A DNA stretch of 13,729 nt from Bacteroidales bacterium UBA4073 (GTDB taxonomy: Bacteria > Bacteroidota > Bacteroidia > Bacteroidales > Tenuifilaceae), in NCBI GenBank assembly GCA_002383425.1, contig DFYV01000071.1, forward strand, positions 1 to 13,729, in the 5' to 3' direction. The position numbers and the translations under genes are program-made. Each line of letters opens with the position of its first letter. Positions within the stretch are counted from its first letter, which is position 1. Below, in pieces: positions 6,094 to 13,706 of this stretch. Under the pieces are notes generated by a model. It worked only from the letters and a program-made list of their open reading frames with translations, did no database searches and had not been told where the DNA came from.

Positions 6094-7174
6094 AAAGGTA
6101 CTTTTCATTGAACCGGTTTTTGCTCATTACCGACACGATACCTTCAATAACATTTTTAAAACGGGTAATTTAGAATGTTATTTACTTGCTGGTACTAACT
6201 ACGAAGGCATTAAAGAATCGGATTTACCGGATGCTATAAAGAGCAAGTATATAAAACTTTACTTGGGGTTTAATACATTTTATTATCTAAAGGGTACTCT
6301 TCATTTTTTAAGAAGTTATAAACCCGATATAATTGTTTGCTCAGGTATCGACTTTAGGCATTTGCATACATTACTTGCTTTTTTATGGTCAAGGTTTTTT
6401 AAGGTTAAATTTGTATGGTGGTCACATGCCGGATTGGGAAATCAGGGTAGAATAGGACAAAAGTTACGCGCTATTTTTTATATGTATTCCGAAGGAGTTA
6501 TTGCGTATAGTAATAAGGGTAAAAATAACCTTACCCAGTTAGGCATTCCCGAAGGTAACGTGAGAGTGGTAGGAAATGCACTTAATAGTTCCGATTATGG
6601 ATTTGATGCAGTTAATAGAAATCCGCAAGATGAGGCCATATTGCTTTTTTCTGGTCGAATAACACCGGAAAAGAAACTTGATGTGCTAATCAGAGCCCTA
6701 AAAATTCTCAAAGAACATGGAATAAAATTCAAGTGTTTAATAGCTGGTGGAGGTGATTTAGAATCTTATCAGGAATTAGTCGAGAATCTATCTCTTAAAA
6801 ATGAAGTGGTTTTCTTGGGACCTAAATATGGCGAGGAACTTAAAGCTTATTTTTCAAAATCCATGCTCTTTGTTTATCCCGGAGGCATTGGTTTATCAAT
6901 GGTTCAAGCTTTATCGCATGGTTTACCTGTAATAACAACTGATGCTTTTAAGCTGCATGGCCCTGAGATTGAACTTCTTAGTCCTGGTGTAACGGGTGAT
7001 TTATTTAGGGATGGAGATTCCAATGAATTAGCTATTAAAATTGAAGAATGGTTAAAAAAATTACGTAATGAAAAGGAAATTATTGCATCGGTTTGTAGAA
7101 ATCGGGTAAAGGAATATGGTTACTTACCCGAAATGGTAGCATCCAAGATCACCGAATTCATTAATCATATTTAA
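6077..7174 (+). CDS. GT4-like glycosyltransferase with variant EX7E site
   Basis: A soluble or peripheral GT-B glycosyltransferase of 365 aa, probably adding one sugar to the lipid-linked repeat unit on the cytoplasmic face. The N-terminal domain has FIEPVFAHYRHDTF (10-23) and VWWSHAG (113-119). The C-terminal GT4 domain shows LLFSGRITPEKKLDVLI (189-205), LIAGGGD (221-227) and FLGPKYGEEL (246-255). The usual donor-binding E-x7-E is replaced by PGGIGLSMVQALSHGLPV (268-285), with Gly and Gln at the two Glu positions; this PG-x-x-GL variant is a known subgroup and not necessarily inactive. The ATG overlaps the flippase gene by 17 nt and gives a good GT-B N-terminus. One base separates its stop from the next start. 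Donor and acceptor are not identifiable. Confidence 0.85.
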   Translation: MRQGIKKVLFIEPVFAHYRHDTFNNIFKTGNLECYLLAGTNYEGIKESDLPDAIKSKYIKLYLGFNTFYYLKGTLHFLRSYKPDIIVCSGIDFRHLHTLLAFLWSRFFKVKFVWWSHAGLGNQGRIGQKLRAIFYMYSEGVIAYSNKGKNNLTQLGIPEGNVRVVGNALNSSDYGFDAVNRNPQDEAILLFSGRITPEKKLDVLIRALKILKEHGIKFKCLIAGGGDLESYQELVENLSLKNEVVFLGPKYGEELKAYFSKSMLFVYPGGIGLSMVQALSHGLPVITTDAFKLHGPEIELLSPGVTGDLFRDGDSNELAIKIEEWLKKLRNEKEIIASVCRNRVKEYGYLPEMVASKITEFINHI

Positions 7175-7175
7175 A

Positions 7176-7964
7176 ATGAACGGGTTGTACCTTAGATATC
7201 GTACTTTCTTCAGAAATATTGTTATTGATATATTATCATTCCATACTAAACCCGAACCTGGAGTGCATATACTAAATGGTCATTATTTGAGCTTAAATGA
7301 TAATGCCAGCCCGGAAATATTTAATGATTTACTGCAAGGTTTAAAAAATAGAGGGGTCAACTTTATCAATTTTACCGAGGCCATAACTTTAATAGTTAAT
7401 CGAAGTATTCCAAAGGGAAAGTGTTTGGTTGCGTTTACCTGGGACGATGGTTTTGAGGAGTGCTTTACTAAAATAAAACCAGTCTTAGACAGGTGGAATC
7501 TGAAGGCTGCTTTTTTTATCAATCCCAATTTTATTGATGGTGATAGTAGTTATAGGGAGCATTTTAAGCGTGAAGTGGTGTTCACCGATAAAAATCCCAT
7601 GACCTGGGAAATGATTAAACAGCTTGCAGCCCAGGGGCATACAATTGGTGCTCACACTCTCGATCACCTTTCGCTCAATTCCAATGATGTTGATTTCCTG
7701 AAGCATCAAATTGATGGCAGTAAAATGAGAATTGAAGAGCAGCTGAATACCGGGGTCAGTCATTTTGCCTTCCCTTTCGGACAGCTGAAGTATATAAGTG
7801 CGGTAGGCGTAGATGTTGCTTGCAATGCTTTTCCGTTTGTTTACAGCCAGGATAATTATCGCCGATATTTTTCGTTTGAGGGTAAGGTAATCAATCGCCG
7901 GCATTTTGAGTGCGACTGGCCATTGAACCACGTCATCTACTTTTTAAAATCGAAATCATTTTGA
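7176..7964 (+). CDS. Polysaccharide deacetylase (NodB/CE4-like), no signal peptide
   Basis: A 262-aa carbohydrate esterase family 4 protein that would hydrolyse N- or O-acetyl groups on a sugar. Motif 1 is TWDDG at 88-92 (a TFDDG variant that keeps both Asp), motif 2 is HTLDH at 160-164 (H-[ST]-x-x-H, the metal ligands), and motif 3 is FAFPFG at 197-202. Catalytic base and metal-binding residues are thus present. The N-terminus lacks a secretion signal, so it likely works in the cytoplasm on a lipid-linked intermediate or sugar precursor, unlike the many exported peptidoglycan or chitin deacetylases. It sits inside the operon, one base after the previous gene and overlapping the next, which supports a role in modifying the repeat unit. 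Confidence 0.85.
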   Translation: MNGLYLRYRTFFRNIVIDILSFHTKPEPGVHILNGHYLSLNDNASPEIFNDLLQGLKNRGVNFINFTEAITLIVNRSIPKGKCLVAFTWDDGFEECFTKIKPVLDRWNLKAAFFINPNFIDGDSSYREHFKREVVFTDKNPMTWEMIKQLAAQGHTIGAHTLDHLSLNSNDVDFLKHQIDGSKMRIEEQLNTGVSHFAFPFGQLKYISAVGVDVACNAFPFVYSQDNYRRYFSFEGKVINRRHFECDWPLNHVIYFLKSKSF

Positions 7965-9013
7965 GAAAGTTTGATGTACTGATTGTTGGCGATTTTCCGC
8001 CCTCTACCCATACAGGCATTAGCATGGTTAATGCTTTGGTGCGCAACATACTGGCTAAGCAGGGCAAAAGTGTTTACGCTATTGATGAGTCGGCATGGAT
8101 CCACAAGGGGCTTAAGCGTGTAATACATTATGTTTTTGGCTCGCATTTTCAGCTTATAGCGTTTCTTCTGAAATCGAAATCCGATTACGTTTATCTTAAT
8201 ATTCCACTTTCGTTAGCTGGTCAGCTCAGACTACTATCAACCTGCTTTATGGTTAGAACTTTATCGAACCACACAAAGCTAATTGGGCATATCCATAGGG
8301 GTGATATACACGACTATGCCTATCGTTCCCTATTCAACCGATTGCTACTAAAAGTAAACCTATCGTTTTTTAATCGCGTTGCAGTACTGAGCAGGAAATT
8401 TGAGGATGATTTGCTTGCGGTAAAGGGTACCAAAAATACCATGGTAATACCCAATACATCGCTTATTGAAGTTAAGAATAAAATTGCAGGCAAACCCTAC
8501 AACCGCAAGTTCGTATGTATTTCAAATATAATTGAGACAAAAGGGCTGAGCGATTTGGTTTTAGCGTTTTCGAATCCCAAGTTGAAGGATTTTAGGTTAA
8601 GAATTGTAGGCAGTATTTACGAACCATTTTTTTACCAGAAATTGAAAGAGTTTACTGGCGATAATGTTGAGTTTATAACAAATGCCAGTAGAGATGATGT
8701 TACCAATATTTTGAAGGAATCGGATTGTTTGATTCTTCCATCGTGGAACGAGGGGCAGCCCCTGGTTATTCTCGAAGCCATGTCGCTTGGCATACCAGTC
8801 ATTGCTTCTGCTGTTGGCGATATCCCCAACATGCTTGGGAACGATTATCCCTTTTTATATCAACCCCGCAATGTGAATATGCTCGTGGAAAAGATAATTG
8901 CTTACGATCGGTTTGAGCGTAAAGGAGAATTGGGTGCCCGTTTACACTCCTTGTATCATAGCAGGTATTCGAACGATGTATTTGAGCAAAACGTAATCAA
9001 ACTATTTTCATAG
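7961..9013 (+). CDS. GT4 family glycosyltransferase
   Basis: A retaining GT-B glycosyltransferase of about 350 aa with a canonical donor site. From the TTG start, the N-terminus is FDVLIVGDFPPSTHTGIS (4-21) with the Gly-rich acceptor-side loop. The C-terminal domain carries ISNIIETKGLSDLVLAF (187-203), LRIVGS (213-218) and the E-x7-E motif in NEGQPLVILEAMSLGIPVI (263-281). The frame can be opened at GTG 7910, but that would overlap the deacetylase by 55 nt and add 17 residues foreign to the family. TTG at 7961 overlaps the upstream stop by 4 nt (TTGA) and places the first beta-strand at the usual distance, so I prefer it. No Shine-Dalgarno sequence helps decide. The transferred sugar is unknown. 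Confidence 0.85.
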   Translation: MRKFDVLIVGDFPPSTHTGISMVNALVRNILAKQGKSVYAIDESAWIHKGLKRVIHYVFGSHFQLIAFLLKSKSDYVYLNIPLSLAGQLRLLSTCFMVRTLSNHTKLIGHIHRGDIHDYAYRSLFNRLLLKVNLSFFNRVAVLSRKFEDDLLAVKGTKNTMVIPNTSLIEVKNKIAGKPYNRKFVCISNIIETKGLSDLVLAFSNPKLKDFRLRIVGSIYEPFFYQKLKEFTGDNVEFITNASRDDVTNILKESDCLILPSWNEGQPLVILEAMSLGIPVIASAVGDIPNMLGNDYPFLYQPRNVNMLVEKIIAYDRFERKGELGARLHSLYHSRYSNDVFEQNVIKLFS

Positions 9014-9014
9014 G

Positions 9015-10241
9015 ATGACTTTGAGAAAGATACTTTTTGTTTCCCACATGTTTTACCCCGATCAGGTTGCAACATCCAACCTTTTCACAAAGCTATTCGA
9101 ACGAATTGCCGAAACTGAGAGTTACAGCATAACGGTTTGGTGTGCCCAGCCCTTTTACACCACTCGTAGCAGGCAACCCTTTTACCGCCGGCATAAACAG
9201 ATGGATGTTTACTGTCTCGCATCAACCAATTTCAGTAAGGAGAGATTAACTGCGCGGTTCGTCAATATGCTTACCTATACCGTAAGCGTTTTTTTCCGGT
9301 TACTTTTCCTGAAACGATATAAATTCGATTTGCTATTTGTCCATACAGCCCCTCCATTCCTTGCAATACTGGTGATATTACTGGCCAAGTTTAAAAGGGT
9401 GAAGGTGGTTTACGTGTTAATGGATATTTTCCCCGACGGTTTGTTTCGGTTGAATAAGGTTAGTCCGAATAATCCATTTATAAAGATTTGGAAGAATTGG
9501 CATCGAAAGGTAATGTTGAAATCGGATAGGGTGGTGGCCATTGGTCGCGATATGCTGCAATGGGCTAAAAGTGAAGTACCCTCAATGGATGAATCCCGGC
9601 TAAAGTATTTACCTTTATGGCAAGATGAGAAAACGTTGAATCCAATTGATTTTGAATTGAATCCTTTTGTAAAGAAGTACAGGCTATCGAATTATTTTGT
9701 GGTACAGTTCTCGGGGAATATGGGATTATGGAACGACCTGGAAACAGTTGGAAAGGCTGTTGGTATCGGAATTGATGGGGTGAAATTTGTGTTTATAGGC
9801 GATGGAATCAGGAAAAAGGAGCTTATTTCAGCTATGGGACATGATGGTTTGAATAGAACCCTATTTTTTGATTTCCTCAGCAATGAGGAGTATGCATATT
9901 CTGTAACTGCCTGTCATTGTGGCCTCGTAACACTCCTACCCAAAGCAGTTGGAATGGGGGTACCCAGTAAAATATTTGGAATTATGGCGGCTGGGATTCC
10001 GGTTCTTGCCATTGCACCAAAATATTCTGAAATTGCCATGATAGTTAATGAATCGGAATGTGGGTTAGTTTCTGAGCCCGGTGATGTTAAAGGCTTGATC
10101 GATAACATAGCTTACTTAAAACAAAACGAGCAAATTCGTATGCAAATGGGTATAAATGCCCGTAAGTCCTTTGATTCAAAATACACTACGGCCAAAGGTG
10201 CCGAAAATTACATCACCCTTTTTAACGAATTACTTCAATGA
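9015..10241 (+). CDS. WbuB-like glycosyltransferase (GT4)
   Basis: A 408-aa GT-B glycosyltransferase similar in layout to WbuB/WbvB-type enzymes of O-antigen clusters, which often transfer amino-deoxyhexoses such as FucNAc. Seen in sequence are FVSHMFYPDQVATSNLF (8-24), VLMDIFPD (134-141), a FSGNMG strand (232-237), FIGDG (260-264) and GVPSKIFGIMAAGIPV (315-330), where the VPSK motif takes the place of the E-x7-E found in ordinary GT4 enzymes; this is usual for the subgroup. The start ATG is one base after the previous stop, and the end overlaps the next gene by ATGA. The family assignment is good; the specific sugar is inference only. Confidence 0.85.
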   Translation: MTLRKILFVSHMFYPDQVATSNLFTKLFERIAETESYSITVWCAQPFYTTRSRQPFYRRHKQMDVYCLASTNFSKERLTARFVNMLTYTVSVFFRLLFLKRYKFDLLFVHTAPPFLAILVILLAKFKRVKVVYVLMDIFPDGLFRLNKVSPNNPFIKIWKNWHRKVMLKSDRVVAIGRDMLQWAKSEVPSMDESRLKYLPLWQDEKTLNPIDFELNPFVKKYRLSNYFVVQFSGNMGLWNDLETVGKAVGIGIDGVKFVFIGDGIRKKELISAMGHDGLNRTLFFDFLSNEEYAYSVTACHCGLVTLLPKAVGMGVPSKIFGIMAAGIPVLAIAPKYSEIAMIVNESECGLVSEPGDVKGLIDNIAYLKQNEQIRMQMGINARKSFDSKYTTAKGAENYITLFNELLQ

Positions 10242-11494
10242 AATTTTTATCAAGTGTAAGATCGGTTCACCCCTATGCCTTAGCATTGGTGGCTTTTTCA
10301 ATCCCCTTAAGCTATAGGTTCTCCTTGTATGCTCTTGGCCTTGTGTACCTTTTATCGCTAATCGGCATAGTATATCAGCCTTATACTCTAAGGCTTTCTA
10401 AAAACAAACTGTCAATTTTAATTGTATTGTTTGGTTTAATACATATAATTTCACTTTTATATTCAAGTAATATTGAGTACGGAGTTAGTGATGTTTTTCA
10501 AAAGCTCTCTTTATTCCTCATTCCCCTGGCATTTATTCCATTTAAGCTGAGTAAAACTGAAATAAAACTTTCCGAAAATTCATTTTTAGTGGGTTTACTG
10601 GTGAGTTCAGCTTACCTGTTAATACGTGCAGCGTATCGTTCAACTTACCTAACGCCAGTTGGCGTTTTCTTCATGCCATATCCCGTTGGCGTGCCATGGG
10701 AAAATTACTTTTTTTACGATTTATTGGTTCAGCCCCATCATCCTACATATTACTCCATGTATCTTTCGCTGGCAATAGTACTATTTGCCTCAAAAATTAG
10801 GTGTAACCATGGTAGTAAAATGAAGTTGGTTTACATAATTGCAATTCTTTTTCTGGCGGGTATGATCTTTCTGGCATCATCCAAAGCTGGCATTCTTACA
10901 GCATTTATAATTCTAATAGCTATTCTATTCTGGGTTCTTAAGAGGAAGGGTAAAGTAGTGGCAAGCCTAATTCTAATAGGTTTTACTGTTGTTGGGGGAA
11001 TATTTATCTCAAGGAACGAAAGGGTGAAGAATCTGGTAAATGCAATAGAATTGAGAAATAGTGCCGAAATCCCTGATTTCGATAAAAAATTAATAGCTGA
11101 TAATTTAGTGAGATTAAAAATTTGGGGCTCAATACCTCAAACATTAAATAATTTTAGATGGATTACAGGGGTGGGCGTTGGCGACACTACCGATGAGCTG
11201 CTTAAGGTTTACAAAAAACAAAATATCGAATTAGCATTAGATGAAAAACTAAATGCCCATAACCAATACCTTCAAACCCTACTTGCAACAGGAATATTTG
11301 GTCTTTTGCTATTACTTCTAATATTGGGCTACGCAGTAGTTATCTCAATTCGAGACAAAAACATGGTACTACTTATCTTTCTTGTAATAATCTCATTTAA
11401 TTTTTTATTCGAATCGATTTTCGAAAGGGTTTTTGGCGTTATATTCTTCACGTTTTTCATATTGTTATTCAGCACCCATTCAAGCGAAACGTAA
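10238..11494 (+). CDS. O-antigen polymerase/ligase family protein (Wzy_C)
   Basis: A 418-aa integral membrane protein with about ten to twelve hydrophobic segments and a large periplasmic loop in the C-terminal half, typical of Wzy polymerases and WaaL ligases (PF04932). Family signatures are QPHHPTYYSMYLSL (165-178), SSKAG (214-218), the R-x-x-x-W pattern at 292-296 before GVGVGD (311-316), and HNQYLQTLLATGIFGL (341-356). The ATG overlaps the previous stop in an ATGA junction. Position at the end of an operon with a Wzx, and a nearby Wzz, favours a polymerase that joins repeat units in the periplasm. A ligase role cannot be excluded because Wzy and WaaL share these motifs. A strong terminator follows 26 bp downstream. 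Confidence 0.85.
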   Translation: MKFLSSVRSVHPYALALVAFSIPLSYRFSLYALGLVYLLSLIGIVYQPYTLRLSKNKLSILIVLFGLIHIISLLYSSNIEYGVSDVFQKLSLFLIPLAFIPFKLSKTEIKLSENSFLVGLLVSSAYLLIRAAYRSTYLTPVGVFFMPYPVGVPWENYFFYDLLVQPHHPTYYSMYLSLAIVLFASKIRCNHGSKMKLVYIIAILFLAGMIFLASSKAGILTAFIILIAILFWVLKRKGKVVASLILIGFTVVGGIFISRNERVKNLVNAIELRNSAEIPDFDKKLIADNLVRLKIWGSIPQTLNNFRWITGVGVGDTTDELLKVYKKQNIELALDEKLNAHNQYLQTLLATGIFGLLLLLLILGYAVVISIRDKNMVLLIFLVIISFNFLFESIFERVFGVIFFTFFILLFSTHSSET

Positions 11495-11520
11495 ATTCAG
11501 AGCTGACAAAGCAATAAAAG

Positions 11521-11547
11521 AAAAGCCGGAATACATCCGGCTTTTTT
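11521..11547. terminator. Bidirectional intrinsic terminator
   Basis: The perfect stem AAAAGCCGG (11521-11529) and CCGGCTTTT (11537-11545), plus one further A-T pair, closes a 5-nt loop. Six Ts follow on the plus strand (11542-11547). On the minus strand the same stem is followed by TTTTCTTTT. It lies between convergent genes with stops at 11494 and 11549 and should end both the polysaccharide operon and the wzz transcript. Confidence 0.92.
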
Positions 11548-11548
11548 G

Positions 11549-12538
11549 TTAGTAATGTTTCTTGCTTATTAGTTCCCATAGTTGCTTTCGGTACTGCCAT
11601 GCTATCGACATTGCAAATCCTAAAAGGGCAAAAAGTAAACCCCACTTGATGGCATACTGTGAGTAAGGGTTATCGGCCTTTGATAAGGGGGTAAAATCCT
11701 GAACTACTGTAATTGGCTCGCTGTTGATATTTAAATCCTTTTCAAGCCTTAGTTTTTCTCTTTCGAGCTGCAATTTTTGTCCATGGTACAGTTTCCTGTC
11801 CTTTTCATTCAAAACAACCATTTGGTTCGAGTTAGCCCTTTGCATTTGGGGTAGTTCAAAATACTCTACCGTTTGAAGGCTATCGAGCTTTCGTATTTCT
11901 GCTTCAAGGGTTTCAATTAAAATTCTATTTTGCCTGATACGTTCATTGTTATTATCAATAACGAATTTATTCTTATAGATATAGTTTTTAATGCCATCGC
12001 GCACCAGAGGGAATACGTTTTCGTTAAAAACCTCCAACCGAATCACAAAGTAGCTATCGAGGCGTTTTACTGATGTATCTTTTGGGTTATATTTATTATA
12101 GTAGTCGGTGTAATCGGGAATACTATCCTTATCAATATCAATTGTGTAAAACGCTTCAACCGATTTTATTTGCTGGGCTTTGGCCACATCGATATTAAGG
12201 TAATTTGCAGCAATGTCAAAGTTACTTTCTTTGAAAAGGTCGTTGATCAAATTAATGGAACTCACTATGTATGTATTATTGATTGAATTCGAAATGGCGG
12301 TCATTTCCGATGAGTAGTACCTTCGGGTACTGGTAAACATTAAATATGCAAAAACCAGTCCCAATATTGCAAAACCGACAATCCACAGGGCTTTTCGCAG
12401 TAAAAGTTTAAGCAAATCAAGCAAACGGTTGAGTGTCCAGTAAGTGGCATTGCGGATGCCTCGACCCATTCTGTTAAAGAGTTCAAGCAGGTCGATTTCG
12501 TCGTTTGCTTGTGGGCGGGTTATCTGTTCATTATTCAT
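11549..12538 (-). CDS. Wzz-like polysaccharide chain-length determinant
   Basis: An inner-membrane protein of 329 aa that would set the chain length of the Wzy-made polymer. The N-terminus has DEIDLLELFNRMG (13-25), typical of Bacteroidota Wzz proteins, then TM1 near 48-68, a long periplasmic region with a coiled-coil stretch rich in Glu, Lys, Arg and Leu (about 210-275), and TM2 near 297-315 preceded by a Pro-containing segment ADNPYSQY. There is no C-terminal tyrosine-kinase domain, so it is a Wzz rather than a Wzc type. The frame can be extended to 12808, but that would overlap galE antisense by almost 200 nt. ATG at 12538, shortly downstream of a promoter-like box, gives the expected N-terminus. 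It is convergent with the polysaccharide operon and divergent from galE. Confidence 0.88.
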   Translation of the reverse strand: MNNEQITRPQANDEIDLLELFNRMGRGIRNATYWTLNRLLDLLKLLLRKALWIVGFAILGLVFAYLMFTSTRRYYSSEMTAISNSINNTYIVSSINLINDLFKESNFDIAANYLNIDVAKAQQIKSVEAFYTIDIDKDSIPDYTDYYNKYNPKDTSVKRLDSYFVIRLEVFNENVFPLVRDGIKNYIYKNKFVIDNNNERIRQNRILIETLEAEIRKLDSLQTVEYFELPQMQRANSNQMVVLNEKDRKLYHGQKLQLEREKLRLEKDLNINSEPITVVQDFTPLSKADNPYSQYAIKWGLLFALLGFAMSIAWQYRKQLWELISKKHY

Positions 12539-12578
12539 AGGTGTGAAATTCGTTAGTTTGCATTTTATTTTCGTAATA

Positions 12579-12595
12579 CAAAAATAGTATTTTTG
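12579..12595. promoter_or_regulatory. Palindromic back-to-back -7 boxes between wzz and galE
   Basis: CAAAAATA-G-TATTTTTG is a perfect 8-bp inverted repeat with a 1-bp centre. Each arm, read outward, is TATTTTTG, a full match to the Bacteroidota -7 element TAnnTTTG. The plus-strand arm would give galE a leader of about 10 nt, the minus-strand arm would give wzz one of about 35 nt. Clear TTG -33 boxes are missing on both sides. The palindrome could instead be an operator. Confidence 0.55.
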
Positions 12596-12611
12596 TGCAA
12601 AATCATCAGAA

Positions 12612-13646
12612 ATGTTGAAAATTTTAGTTACCGGTGGAGCAGGATATATTGGTTCGCATACGGTTGTTGAGCTTATAAATGCTGGTTTTGATGTGGTTAT
12701 TGTTGATAATTTTTCTAACTCATCGCCTGCCTCAATTGATGGAATTGAAAGGATAACGGGTGTTCGACCTAAACTATACGAGGCCGATTGCTCCGATGTT
12801 TCTGCCATGCGAAGCCTGTTTTCGTCCGAGGGTAATATATTAGGGATAATTCATTTTGCTGCGCTTAAGGCAGTTGGCGATAGCGTTGAGAGGCCGCTCG
12901 ATTACTACAGGAATAATCTGCTTTCTACTATCAACATGATGCAGATGCTGAAGGAATTCAGCGGTAAGTATATGGTTTTTTCCAGCTCATGCACGGTTTA
13001 CGGTCAGTCCGATGTGTTACCCGTGACCGAGCATACACCTCGAAAACCGGCTATGTCGCCTTACGGAAATACCAAAAGTGTAGGCGAGGATATAATTCAG
13101 GATGCGGTAAGTTCTACCTCAGGTATCCATGCCATTGCTTTAAGGTACTTCAATCCAATAGGCGCTCATTCCTCAGCTGAGATTGGAGAACTGCCATTAG
13201 GCAAACCCGATAACCTTGTACCTTTTATAACTCAAACCGCTGCAGGTATTCGTGAAAAACTTCAGATTTTTGGTGGCGATTATAACACCCCCGATGGCAC
13301 AGCCATTCGCGACTATTTCCATGTTGTTGATCTGGCACGTGCGCATGTACTGGCTTTGCAGAGGATGATAAACGGTAAAAGTAAATCGGCTTATGAGGTT
13401 TTTAATGTTGGCGCAGGAACAGGAGTTACTGTATTAGAGATTGTAAAGGCTTTTGAGCGCGTTACCGGAGTAAAATTAAATTATGAGATTGTAGGACGAA
13501 GAGCAGGTGATATTGAAAAGGTTTGGGCCGATACCACTTTGGCGCAGCAAGAACTTGGCTGGAAAGCACAAAGCACGCTTGAACAAGCGCTACTCACCGC
13601 ATGGAACTGGGAAAAGCGCGTGCGAAGTGGGAGAATAAAAGGATAA
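12612..13646 (+). CDS. galE: UDP-glucose 4-epimerase
   Basis: A cytoplasmic NAD-dependent epimerase of the extended SDR family, 344 aa, which interconverts UDP-glucose and UDP-galactose and in some members the N-acetylated forms. The Rossmann motif is GGAGYIGSH (8-16), followed by VDNFSNSS (31-38), the HFAALKAVGDSV segment (81-92), the catalytic SSSCTVYG (124-131) and Y151-GNT-K155, then RYFNPIGAHSS (178-188), DGTAIRDY (228-235) and a full C-terminal substrate domain. Length and all key residues match complete GalE proteins. It probably supplies galactose-type precursors for the neighbouring polysaccharide, but GalE also serves central metabolism. It is transcribed away from wzz; heptad repeats begin at its stop codon. 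Confidence 0.95.
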   Translation: MLKILVTGGAGYIGSHTVVELINAGFDVVIVDNFSNSSPASIDGIERITGVRPKLYEADCSDVSAMRSLFSSEGNILGIIHFAALKAVGDSVERPLDYYRNNLLSTINMMQMLKEFSGKYMVFSSSCTVYGQSDVLPVTEHTPRKPAMSPYGNTKSVGEDIIQDAVSSTSGIHAIALRYFNPIGAHSSAEIGELPLGKPDNLVPFITQTAAGIREKLQIFGGDYNTPDGTAIRDYFHVVDLARAHVLALQRMINGKSKSAYEVFNVGAGTGVTVLEIVKAFERVTGVKLNYEIVGRRAGDIEKVWADTTLAQQELGWKAQSTLEQALLTAWNWEKRVRSGRIKG

Positions 13647-13676
13647 AGTTCAAGGTTCGAGGTTCGAGGTTCAAGG
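13647..13676 (+). repeat. Heptad repeat array after galE
   Basis: AGTTCAA, GGTTCGA twice and GGTTCAA in unbroken 7-bp phase start on the base after the galE stop codon and run into the inverted-repeat element. The units are the same as in the large array at 64-371 and on the same strand. Confidence 0.85.
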
Positions 13677-13677
13677 C

Positions 13678-13703
13678 TTGCTCTGAGTGAAATCGAAGGG
13701 TTC
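13678..13703 (-). repeat. 26-bp inverted repeat, right copy
   Basis: Reverse complement of 36-61 with one mismatch (T at 13682). As on the left, heptad repeats lie on both sides. No transposase or integrase is present between the copies, so there is no evidence that they are transposon ends. Confidence 0.75.
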
Positions 13704-13706
13704 TAA

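Noticed and set aside
7485..7931. 148-aa minus-strand ORF
   Set aside because: It is antisense to the deacetylase gene, whose catalytic motifs show the plus strand is coding.
12539..12808. N-terminal extension of the wzz frame
   Set aside because: It would overlap galE antisense and cross the likely promoter; the Wzz-type N-terminus starts at 12538.
36..13703. Composite transposon with terminal inverted repeats
   Set aside because: There is no transposase, recombinase or visible target-site duplication, and the contents are ordinary chromosomal polysaccharide genes.
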